From positions 1-64,000 of the forward strand of contig CAJQKV010000008.1 in NCBI GenBank assembly GCA_905479015.1: a stretch of 64,000 nt of DNA, in the 5' to 3' direction. The position numbers and the translations under genes are program-made. Below the pieces are notes generated by a model. That model saw nothing but the letters and a program-made list of their open reading frames with translations. It did not search any database and was not told the DNA's origin. Every line of letters begins with the position of its first letter. The stretch's first letter is position 1. Below are positions 57,199 to 64,000 of the stretch, in pieces. Source of the stretch: an uncultured Cyclobacteriaceae bacterium. GTDB taxonomy: Bacteria > Bacteroidota > Bacteroidia > Cytophagales > Cyclobacteriaceae.

Positions 57199-57728
57199 AA
57201 GGATTACATGACCAAGAGTTGTCTCAAGGAGGGGTCATTATTTCTAATATTGATGACCTGATCAATTGGGCGAGATTGTCCAGTCTATGGCCTATGGGCT
57301 TTGGGTTGGCGTGTTGTGCCATCGAGATGATGGGAGCCATGGCGACGGGCTATGATATGGATAGATTGGGTGTGTTTCCAAGGGCCTCTCCAAGGCAGTC
57401 AGATGTGATGATTGTAGCAGGTACGGTCACGTTCAAAATGGCTGATCGAGTTCGAAGGCTCTATGAGCAGATGGCTGAACCGAGGTATGTGATCTCTATG
57501 GGCTCTTGTTCCAACTGTGGAGGACCTTATTGGGAGCATGGCTATCATGTAGTGAAAGGAGTAGATCGGATCATTCCAGTAGATGTATATGTACCCGGCT
57601 GCCCACCACGGCCCGAGGCGCTGATTGGGGGTTTCATGAAACTACAAGAAAAAATCAGGGGAGCATCTAGTGTGAAGCCCTTAGCACTCGAACGATTAAT
57701 GGAAAAAGAAGAAAATCAAAAGGTATGA
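57195..57728 (+). CDS. nuoB: NADH-quinone oxidoreductase subunit B
   Basis: NuoB is the connecting subunit that holds iron-sulfur cluster N2 next to quinone. The four cysteine ligands are Cys40-Cys41 ([11 protein letters not shown]), Cys105 ([11 protein letters not shown]) and Cys136 ([11 protein letters not shown]). The 177 residues are typical. It overlaps both nuoA and nuoC with ATGA junctions. Confidence 0.98.
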   Translation: MKGLHDQELSQGGVIISNIDDLINWARLSSLWPMGFGLACCAIEMMGAMATGYDMDRLGVFPRASPRQSDVMIVAGTVTFKMADRVRRLYEQMAEPRYVISMGSCSNCGGPYWEHGYHVVKGVDRIIPVDVYVPGCPPRPEALIGGFMKLQEKIRGASSVKPLALERLMEKEENQKV

Positions 57729-58207
57729 ATGCAGACCTAATTTTTGACTTATTAAAGGCGTCTTTTGGACAAAAAGTCTTACAAATTAACTTAAATGATC
57801 AGCCTCAATCTATTGAAATAACGGCGCAAGAAAACCGTGAATTATTTACCTTTTTGAGAGATGATGATCGGTTGTATTTTGACATGTTATCGTCGATTAC
57901 GGGGATTGATAACGGGCCAGAGGTCAACACAATGGAGGTGATTTATAATCTCTATTCCATTCCGTTTGATTTGCATCTGATGGTCAAGATTAAATTTGAT
58001 AGAGAAACACCCTTAGTACCTACCGTATCCGATATTTGGAAAACAGCCAATTGGCATGAGCGAGAAATTTTTGATTTGTTAGGGATCCGTTTTGAGGGTC
58101 ACCCAGATTTGAGACGGATTCTATTACCCAGTGATTGGGAGGGTCATCCTTTAAGGAAAGATGATATTTTGCAAGAACGATACCATGGGATTAAAGTGGA
58201 TTATTAA
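57725..58207 (+). CDS. nuoC: NADH-quinone oxidoreductase subunit C
   Basis: NuoC is a peripheral-arm subunit of 160 residues with the 30-kDa signature [24 protein letters not shown] and the ending [10 protein letters not shown]. It is separate from nuoD, unlike the fused NuoCD of enterobacteria. nuoD follows after nine bases. Confidence 0.96.
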   Translation: MNADLIFDLLKASFGQKVLQINLNDQPQSIEITAQENRELFTFLRDDDRLYFDMLSSITGIDNGPEVNTMEVIYNLYSIPFDLHLMVKIKFDRETPLVPTVSDIWKTANWHEREIFDLLGIRFEGHPDLRRILLPSDWEGHPLRKDDILQERYHGIKVDY

Positions 58208-58216
58208 ATAGTAATT

Positions 58217-59428
58217 TTGGCTATTCAGTATACATATCATCCAGATCATTTAAAAAATTCTGAACCTATATACACCTCAGTATCTTCGCTTAAACGTGGA
58301 GAAATGGTTTTCAATATAGGGCCACAGCATCCTTCCACTCATGGCGTACTGAGGTTAGAGGTCGTGACAGATGGCGAAATTGTTAAGGAAGTAATTCCCC
58401 ATATAGGCTATTTACATCGTTGTTTTGAGAAGCATGCAGAATCAATGCCTTTCAATCAAACGATCCCTTACGTAGACCGAATGGATTATATGTCAGCGAT
58501 GAACTCAGAGCATGCTTACGCTATGGGAGTCGAACGCATGCTAGGCATTACGGATCAAATTCCCAAACGTGTTAAGTACATCAGAGTGCTCGTCGCTGAA
58601 CTCAATCGAATTGCCTCTCATTTTGTGGCCATAGGTACTTACGGTTTAGATATAGGTGCCTTTACACCTTTTTTATGGTTGATGAGGGATAGAGAACATA
58701 TTTTAAGATTACTAGAATGGACGTGTGGTGCGCGTATGTTGTATAACTATATTTGGATAGGAGGCTTGTATTATGATTTGCCTTTGCAGTTTGAAGAGCG
58801 ATGTGCAGAATTCAGTGCCTATTTAAAACCCAAACTAGAACATTTAGAAACTCTTTTAATTACCAATAAAATATTTATCGAAAGAACCGCAAAAGTGGGA
58901 GTATTACCTTTGGATTTGGCGGTTAATTATGGTGTGACGGGCCCCATGCTTCGAGGTAGTGGCCTTAAGTATGATTTAAGAAGGGTAGATGGTTACAGTG
59001 TCTATCCTGAATTAGATTTTGACATACCCATTGGAACGGGTGCTATGGGAACTGTAGGAGATTGTTGGGATCGTACTTATGTGCGAATGCAAGAATGTCA
59101 CGAGTCTTTAAAAATCATAGATCAGTGCCTTACCAAGCTTACCCATGAATTGAAAAGGGATAAAGATTTTAATCCTAGAGCATTGGTTCCTAAAAAAATA
59201 AGACCTAAGGCAGGCGATTATTATGTCCGTGCTGAAAACCCAAAGGGCGAGCTAGGCTTCTTTTTTCGAACCGACGGTCGCTCTGATATCCCGGTACGCT
59301 GCAAAGCCAGAGGTTGTTCTTTTGTGAACTTATCGGTCCTTCCTGAAATGAGCAAAGGTGTCATGATTTCAGACCTTATAGCCATTGTTGGCTCGCTTGA
59401 TTTAGTCTTAGGTGAAGTGGATAGATAA
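58217..59428 (+). CDS. nuoD: NADH-quinone oxidoreductase subunit D
   Basis: NuoD is the 49-kDa subunit that forms the quinone-binding pocket with Nuo[15 protein letters not shown] carries the quinone-contact histidine of the family. [12 protein letters not shown] and the family ending [10 protein letters not shown] are present, so the protein is complete at 403 residues. The start is TTG, giving a 31-residue lead before the first conserved block. No nuoE or later subunit follows; instead a long inverted repeat covers its last codons. Confidence 0.97.
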   Translation: MAIQYTYHPDHLKNSEPIYTSVSSLKRGEMVFNIGPQHPSTHGVLRLEVVTDGEIVKEVIPHIGYLHRCFEKHAESMPFNQTIPYVDRMDYMSAMNSEHAYAMGVERMLGITDQIPKRVKYIRVLVAELNRIASHFVAIGTYGLDIGAFTPFLWLMRDREHILRLLEWTCGARMLYNYIWIGGLYYDLPLQFEERCAEFSAYLKPKLEHLETLLITNKIFIERTAKVGVLPLDLAVNYGVTGPMLRGSGLKYDLRRVDGYSVYPELDFDIPIGTGAMGTVGDCWDRTYVRMQECHESLKIIDQCLTKLTHELKRDKDFNPRALVPKKIRPKAGDYYVRAENPKGELGFFFRTDGRSDIPVRCKARGCSFVNLSVLPEMSKGVMISDLIAIVGSLDLVLGEVDR

Positions 59429-59470
59429 TTTATAATCCGCTTTTTGATGGCTGATTATAAATTATCTATC
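59420..59470. repeat. Perfect 18-bp inverted repeat over the nuoD stop codon
   Basis: The arms begin GATAGATAATTTATAATC and end with its reverse complement, with a 15-base loop. Weaker pairs extend it by two or three bases. It starts in the last sense codons of nuoD and ends about 16 bases before the convergent DUF5723-OmpA gene stop. It is AT-rich and lacks a clean T-run, so it may be a bidirectional terminator or an mRNA 3' end stabiliser. Confidence 0.7.
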
Positions 59471-59480
59471 TATCTCTTCT

Positions 59481-61790
59481 CTAATTAACTGTTCTTATGA
59501 TGATTTCTACTCTTCTGTTGAGAGATCTATTTTCCTCAGAAGTATTGGGAACAATAGGCTGTACTTCACCATAGCCCTTGGCGATCAATTGCTGATCTAG
59601 GACACCGCGACTGATTAAATAATCTCGTACTGCATTCGCTCTTTTTTCAGATAGGGTGAGGTTATCTTTCTCCTGCCCTACATCATCGGTATGTGCAGCA
59701 ATCTCAATGACTAAATTTTCATTATTCGAAGTCAAATCAATGATAGCTTCCAATCCAGCCTTACTGCTCAATGTAAATGTTGTAGAGTTGGTTTCGAATA
59801 ATATATCACTTTCATTTACCTTTCTGTCAATTTCAATTTTAGTCAAGACAATTTCTTCGTTAACACTCGGTTGATCTGTTGCATTGGTTACGTTGATAAC
59901 CCCTTGAGTGAAGAAATATTCTCTCGCTTTGACCTTATAGGTAAATTGGGTATTTTCATCAGTAGTTGTTGTATAAGTATTTGAGGCAACATTGCCCTTG
60001 TAGACCGTTTCCTTACTGGTTGTATTGATCAGTTCTAATCTACTACCCATAACTTTTTCACCACTGTTTGATACAATGGATAAGCTAAGATCTACGGTGG
60101 TAGGTAGCACTTCCTCAGCAACTAAATTAATCGTTTTGTAGATACGTGTTTCCCAAATGCCTTGCACCGAATCAGGAATAACAATAGATTCTGTTGCGGT
60201 AATAAAACCTTCCTTTTCAACCCTTAGGGCATAGGTAGTATCACTGACAATACCCATAGAATAAACTCCAAACATGTCAGCAACAAACTCATCGTTGATG
60301 TAGATGTTAGCAGTTGTAGTATCTTGGTCCACCATAGGATAAAAATAAATGGTACCTTTATAAGGTAAGGTTTTATCTTTCTTGACTTTAGGTGGCTTGA
60401 CTTTTTTGATGCGTTTGGGTCCGCTGCCAAAAACTAGGTTGATGCCTGCTTGACCTTGAACCCAATCAAGGTCGTAAACGCTGTAGCCCATCATTTTATC
60501 TACGCCAGCGTAGAATTGTATAAATCCAGCGGTCGCCGAAATGGCTGCACCCATGTTCAACCCTTGCTGCGGCATTTTAGTAACCGAGGTAGATAAAATA
60601 AATTTAGGACTCAATTTTCTATTGATACCAATGCCAAATCCAGATCTGAATTCTCCTTGAATGATTCTTGAATTGAGGGTGGCGATAATGTCAGTTTTGT
60701 CATCCCAAGGCGTGTAAATGAGACTGGCGACAATACGCGTAGGCAAGTTGGTTTTATAGGCTTCATTTAACTTGTAGTAATCAAAATTATTATTAAAGGT
60801 ATCTACTAAAATATCTGCTAAGTCGTCGTCCAATAAATCAAACTCAGGTAACCCTACTCCGGAACTGTCTCTTATACCATAGGTAGAGACATTTTCTGTC
60901 CAGTTAATGGTGCCTAAATCATTGATGGCTAAGGCCACTGTAAAATTTGAGTCTATTTTGTACTCCGCTCCCAAATCCAAAGCAAATCCTTTATTGGCTG
61001 GCATAGCTAAGCTTGTGTAGTCATCCGAATCGATAAAACCATCAAGATAATCCATTGATCCTTCCTCAATATCAGCGATATTTACCAAACCGGAGGTTCT
61101 GATCATCATACTTTGGTAGCTTGCTTCCAATGCATAACTATCTTCAGGACCTTTGGTTAAAAAAGTAGCTTCGGTGTCTGAAGGCGTGCTATAGTTGACA
61201 TAACCATTCAGCAGCTTTAACCTTAAACCTAATTTCAAATTTGATTTAGGCAGTGTATAGGCTAATCCCAGGCCACGCTCAAGATACAGGGAAGTATTAA
61301 ACCCAAAAGGCAAAGTTTGTTTATCTCCAAGAAAAGCACCGTTTCCTTGCCATAATAAATCAGCACCACTACCTGGAAGAGTTAAGTTGAAATTACCTCG
61401 TATGTTTACGAAAAAGCTGATACCCAGACCCGTAGAATCAGGTTGATTCCTTGGGCCAAACTGATAGCCAATGTGGAATAAGTTAGACGTAATGTCACCT
61501 GTCATGTGAAAACTTTCACCAAAGCCATCGATAAGATCATTGGCATTAATAGCAAGATCTCCATTGTCTTGCTTTGTAATTACATCACTGTAGCTGAATG
61601 CATTGTTCAGGTACAAATTCATGCCGGGTCCAGGCAATTTTAAGAAAAACTTACCTTCTGGAAAATAGGCAGGATTATAGTCCGTACTTTGCATCGTGGC
61701 ATTTCCCAAATGATAGAAAGACGTGCCATACTGCGCAAAACTTGAAAAAGTTAGCAGTAAAAGGGCTGTAGTTAAAAAATGGCTTCTCAT
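59481..61790 (-). CDS. DUF5723 and OmpA-domain outer-membrane protein
   Basis: The protein of about 769 residues has a signal peptide (MRSHFLTTALLLLTFSSFAQ). A beta-barrel-like DUF5723 region follows to about 430, opening with SFYHLGNATMQSTDYNPAYF. Next come PEGA-like and Ig-like linker segments, then a C-terminal OmpA domain (AAHTDDVGQEKDNLTLS, GYGEVQPIVPNTS, NRRVEIII). The start is ATG 61790; a TTG two codons upstream is less likely. It lies 16 bases after the lipoprotein gene at 61807-63543, so both probably share a message. Function is unknown; an outer-membrane protein anchored to the wall is the simplest reading. Confidence 0.83.
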   Translation of the reverse strand: MRSHFLTTALLLLTFSSFAQYGTSFYHLGNATMQSTDYNPAYFPEGKFFLKLPGPGMNLYLNNAFSYSDVITKQDNGDLAINANDLIDGFGESFHMTGDITSNLFHIGYQFGPRNQPDSTGLGISFFVNIRGNFNLTLPGSGADLLWQGNGAFLGDKQTLPFGFNTSLYLERGLGLAYTLPKSNLKLGLRLKLLNGYVNYSTPSDTEATFLTKGPEDSYALEASYQSMMIRTSGLVNIADIEEGSMDYLDGFIDSDDYTSLAMPANKGFALDLGAEYKIDSNFTVALAINDLGTINWTENVSTYGIRDSSGVGLPEFDLLDDDLADILVDTFNNNFDYYKLNEAYKTNLPTRIVASLIYTPWDDKTDIIATLNSRIIQGEFRSGFGIGINRKLSPKFILSTSVTKMPQQGLNMGAAISATAGFIQFYAGVDKMMGYSVYDLDWVQGQAGINLVFGSGPKRIKKVKPPKVKKDKTLPYKGTIYFYPMVDQDTTTANIYINDEFVADMFGVYSMGIVSDTTYALRVEKEGFITATESIVIPDSVQGIWETRIYKTINLVAEEVLPTTVDLSLSIVSNSGEKVMGSRLELINTTSKETVYKGNVASNTYTTTTDENTQFTYKVKAREYFFTQGVINVTNATDQPSVNEEIVLTKIEIDRKVNESDILFETNSTTFTLSSKAGLEAIIDLTSNNENLVIEIAAHTDDVGQEKDNLTLSEKRANAVRDYLISRGVLDQQLIAKGYGEVQPIVPNTSEENRSLNRRVEIIIRTVN

Positions 61791-61806
61791 GGTCAATTTT
61801 TTAGTA

Positions 61807-63543
61807 TTAGTTTGTAACTTTTATCGAAAGGGTAATTTTTAACTTATAACTATTTAGTAAGGCCGCAAAACTATCGTCAGGCGTATTTAACGTAATAGCC
61901 AACTGAATGGTTTCGGTAGTTTTTAGTGCCTCCATGCCAGCTGCATCTAAAGTGATGGGGGGAACTAGGGAAGTACCTGCTGAAGCCAATGTGCCGTCTG
62001 TGGCTAATGTGGGGGCATCGATCAGCTGAACATCCTCTTTGGAAAAAAGTGATACGCTGTCTGCATCTAAAAAATACATATCTATACTGACACCTAGGGG
62101 CAGTTCATTTACTGCTACCAAATTTAGTTCTATCGTTGGAGTATTTTGATTATTGTCACTTAACTCATCAAGTAAGTCAGTAATATCACTTCCACTTTCA
62201 AAATCAACTTCTTGAATCACTGTGAGATCGGTAAGTCTTAATTGAAGCGGTAGGCTCATAACTACGTCCGTAGCAATGGTAGCACCTGTGTTCAGTCCGT
62301 AGAGCGCGGTATATCTCGTAACCACCACGGCCCAAGCGATTTCACCTGTATCTGGATCTTTGTAAGCTTTTTCCGGAATGCCTGTGAGATCAGTTCCCAC
62401 AAAAAGGGTATCTAGCAAATCATAGGTCGACTCAGGATGAGTGTAGGTTAAATTGGTTGTAATGTATCCTTCTTTACCTTCCACTACACGACCCGTACTC
62501 GTATTGAAAACAACCTCTAAATCATCAAATGTAAGGATACCTGGCACACCATCTTGTTCAGTACCAGTAGTTGCCTCTAAAATTTGTTCTCCGGAGGCGA
62601 CATATATTGGGATAATTTCAGTAGAGTCAGGAATCAATGTCATATCTGTCCTAGGTGCTCCAGATGGATCTTTGCTCCAAGTCTGGGTTCCCAGATCAAA
62701 AAGGACCGTATCAATATTAAGGATAGGATCACCATCACCATCTAAATCAGGTATGCTATCACCATTTGCGTCGACTGTTGTGACAATCACAGTATCAACG
62801 TTTACAATATAAGGTCCCAAGGTATCAATATCGAAATAGATAACTGTGTCAACCACATCAGGAAAAGCGACAAAACCAATCTCCATTGTCAAACTATCTG
62901 GTCCGATGGCCAGCATTTCTCGAAGGTTGGAATTAGTTGAGTTGATGACCAAATCATCAGTTATTTTGGCTGCTGTATCTAAACGAGTAGGCGTATTTAT
63001 ATTTTGGATTGAATCTGCTGGGTCATTCCAAATCAAAGAAACAGATTCTTCTAGTGAGCCATTTTCATCGTATTTACTCGCCGAAAATTCAATAAATTTT
63101 AGTGCCGAAGGAATTTGCAAGGTATTGACGAAATTAAATGCCAATACAGGGTTTTCGATTTCAAAATCACCCCCATCAAATTGCTCAAAAAAATCGATAG
63201 CAAATGAAATGGCAGGCACTTCCAAAGTTTGCTTTAATTCAACATCAAAATCCAATTCAGGTTGCTCCCCTAATTCTTCATCAATATCTATCGTATCAGG
63301 TTCGTTGAAGCTGAAGGAGACCAGTCCATTCGCATCAATATCATATTCTAAATCTTCATCTAAATTGGTGAGTAGCGAATCCACCGTATACTCAATAGTG
63401 CCGATAGGAAAGGCAAATACTCCGTTGTAATCCGGCACAACAATGTCAGCACCATCTAATTCTTCTTCTAATTTGTCGGTATCACAACTAATGGCTGCTA
63501 GGAGAAGCGATAGCAGGAGGAGGAGGAGGTAATTCTTTTTCAT
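61807..63543 (-). CDS. Large unknown lipoprotein
   Basis: The 578-residue protein has a lipoprotein signal of poly-leucine type ending AISC (Cys20), then a beta-rich, acidic body. One segment near residue 265 (DANGDSIPDLDGDGDP) looks like a calcium-binding loop of the TSP3/EF-like type. I do not recognise the family. It precedes the DUF5723-OmpA gene on the same strand with a 16-base gap, so it may be a partner on the outer membrane. Codon repeats (four CTC plus CTG) encode part of the leucine run. Confidence 0.78.
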   Translation of the reverse strand: MKKNYLLLLLLSLLLAAISCDTDKLEEELDGADIVVPDYNGVFAFPIGTIEYTVDSLLTNLDEDLEYDIDANGLVSFSFNEPDTIDIDEELGEQPELDFDVELKQTLEVPAISFAIDFFEQFDGGDFEIENPVLAFNFVNTLQIPSALKFIEFSASKYDENGSLEESVSLIWNDPADSIQNINTPTRLDTAAKITDDLVINSTNSNLREMLAIGPDSLTMEIGFVAFPDVVDTVIYFDIDTLGPYIVNVDTVIVTTVDANGDSIPDLDGDGDPILNIDTVLFDLGTQTWSKDPSGAPRTDMTLIPDSTEIIPIYVASGEQILEATTGTEQDGVPGILTFDDLEVVFNTSTGRVVEGKEGYITTNLTYTHPESTYDLLDTLFVGTDLTGIPEKAYKDPDTGEIAWAVVVTRYTALYGLNTGATIATDVVMSLPLQLRLTDLTVIQEVDFESGSDITDLLDELSDNNQNTPTIELNLVAVNELPLGVSIDMYFLDADSVSLFSKEDVQLIDAPTLATDGTLASAGTSLVPPITLDAAGMEALKTTETIQLAITLNTPDDSFAALLNSYKLKITLSIKVTN

Positions 63544-63684
63544 ATTTGGTTGTTACTAAACGTTTGAATCGAAATCATATTAGATAAGTTCAATTATTGT
63601 GTAAGTTGCTGTTTTTTTTTGATTTTTAAAAAAAAATAGTCGTATCTCGCAAATCAAAGCCGCAAAGTAGTTAAAAACCTATAA

Positions 63685-63697
63685 AAAGCTGAGCTTT
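63685..63697 (-). terminator. Weak hairpin terminator after the second OmpA-tailed gene
   Basis: On the minus strand AAAGC-TCA-GCTTT is followed by TTATAGGTTTTT, four bases past the stop. The stem has only five pairs. Confidence 0.4.
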
Positions 63698-63701
63698 AGT
63701 G

Positions 63702-64000
63702 TTATTTTACCGCGCTTACTCTGAATTCAACTCTTCTGTTCTGGGCTCGGGATTCTTCTGAGGTATTAGGTACGACCGGCTGACTTTCTCCGTAACCCTT
63801 GGAGGTAAGCATCCTTGCAGGCACTTTTTGAGAGATCAGGTGATCCATGACCGCTTGAGCACGTGCTTCAGATAGTTTTAAATTATTTCCATCGCTTCCC
63901 ACATCGTCGGTGTGGGCAGAGATTTCTACAATGATATTTTTATTTTGAGCCAATACATTGATGACATTTTTAAGTTCATTTTTATCATTTTCAGTTAATT
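63702..64000 (-). CDS. OmpA-domain protein, 5' truncated by window edge
   Basis: The frame is open to the window end (LTENDKNELKNVINVLA before the visible TTG-coded leucine), so the start lies outside. The visible C-terminal OmpA domain (SAHTDDVGSDGNNLKLS, GYGESQPVVPNTS, NRRVEFRVSAVK) closely matches that of the DUF5723-OmpA protein at 59481-61790. The upstream half may therefore be a paralogue. It lies about 160 bases upstream of the unknown lipoprotein. Confidence 0.87.
   Translation of the reverse strand, partial: LTENDKNELKNVINVLAQNKNIIVEISAHTDDVGSDGNNLKLSEARAQAVMDHLISQKVPARMLTSKGYGESQPVVPNTSEESRAQNRRVEFRVSAVK

Noticed and set aside
62846-63430. 194-codon plus-strand open frame
   Set aside because: It lies wholly antisense to the unknown lipoprotein, which has a proper signal peptide. 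The composition is serine-rich, as expected for an antisense shadow.
63512-63532. Trinucleotide run (four CTC codons plus CTG) in the lipoprotein signal peptide
   Set aside because: It is a short run and simply encodes leucines. Slippage would only change the leucine count, so it is not listed as phase variation.
1-64000. CRISPR arrays, prophage, insertion sequences, rRNA operon
   Set aside because: No regularly spaced repeats, transposase, integrase, phage structural genes or rRNA sequences were seen.

Overview
The window looks like chromosomal DNA from a Bacteroidota bacterium, most likely of the Cytophagales type and free-living or marine. Three lines of evidence support this. It has type IX secretion (T9SS) genes (porQ and a porE-like gene) and several Bacteroidota-style outer-membrane proteins (OmpA-tailed, DUF5723, lipoproteins). 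The clearest promoters fit the Bacteroidota pattern TTG-N19/20-TAnnTTTG (upstream of tRNA-Ser and of the iron-type ABC transporter). Shine-Dalgarno sequences are not obvious, and TTG starts are common. Base composition is AT-rich throughout. I saw no phage, insertion sequence, CRISPR array or rRNA.

Layout. 0-9 kb: end of a beta-propeller protein, the MeaB chaperone, the tightly packed lon-porQ-hslU unit, and divergent to it a porE-like gene. 9-14.5 kb: GH3-like adenylating enzyme-dxr-rseP, then dnaA. 14.7-18 kb: a single-chain methylmalonyl-CoA mutase in which a shortened small subunit is fused to a full large subunit. 18-26 kb: an AdiC-like antiporter coupled to a DDAH-like amidinohydrolase, a Rieske oxygenase, an aldo/keto reductase, a DEAD-box helicase, a DinB-like protein and YgiQ. 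26-36 kb: a NIPSNAP protein, a two-gene FAD/membrane Fe-S redox pair, an MFS transporter, an MtnK-like kinase, an MDR reductase and a penicillin-acylase lipoprotein. 36-41 kb: a DUF3050 protein, a threonine dehydratase-like enzyme, a secreted M81 (MlrC-like) protein and a double NTF2-like protein. 41-46 kb: small membrane proteins (DUF3784, two DoxX-like, DUF2834), a CotH-kinase lipoprotein, a degenerate ORF and a GH16 glucanase lipoprotein. 46.5 kb: tRNA-Ser(TGA) with its own promoter and terminator, then rarA. 48-52 kb: an iron-type ABC importer. 52-56 kb: hutI, an AGCS symporter with a large extra domain, and a dienelactone hydrolase. 56.7-59.4 kb: nuoABCD only, ending in a long inverted repeat. 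59.5-64 kb: a DUF5723-OmpA protein, a large unknown lipoprotein and the end of a second OmpA-tailed protein.

How the genes may work together. MeaB and the fused mutase form a propionate/succinyl-CoA interconversion module, although they lie 13 kb apart. lon, porQ, hslU and the porE-like gene place protein quality control next to secretion machinery. The permease/DDAH pair suggests uptake and hydrolysis of arginine or methylarginines. NuoABCD supplies only the connecting part of complex I, so the other subunits must be encoded elsewhere. No defence or mobile system was identified. The most unusual items are the mutase fusion, the truncated nuo operon, the symporter insertion and the uncharacterised FAD/Fe-S pair.
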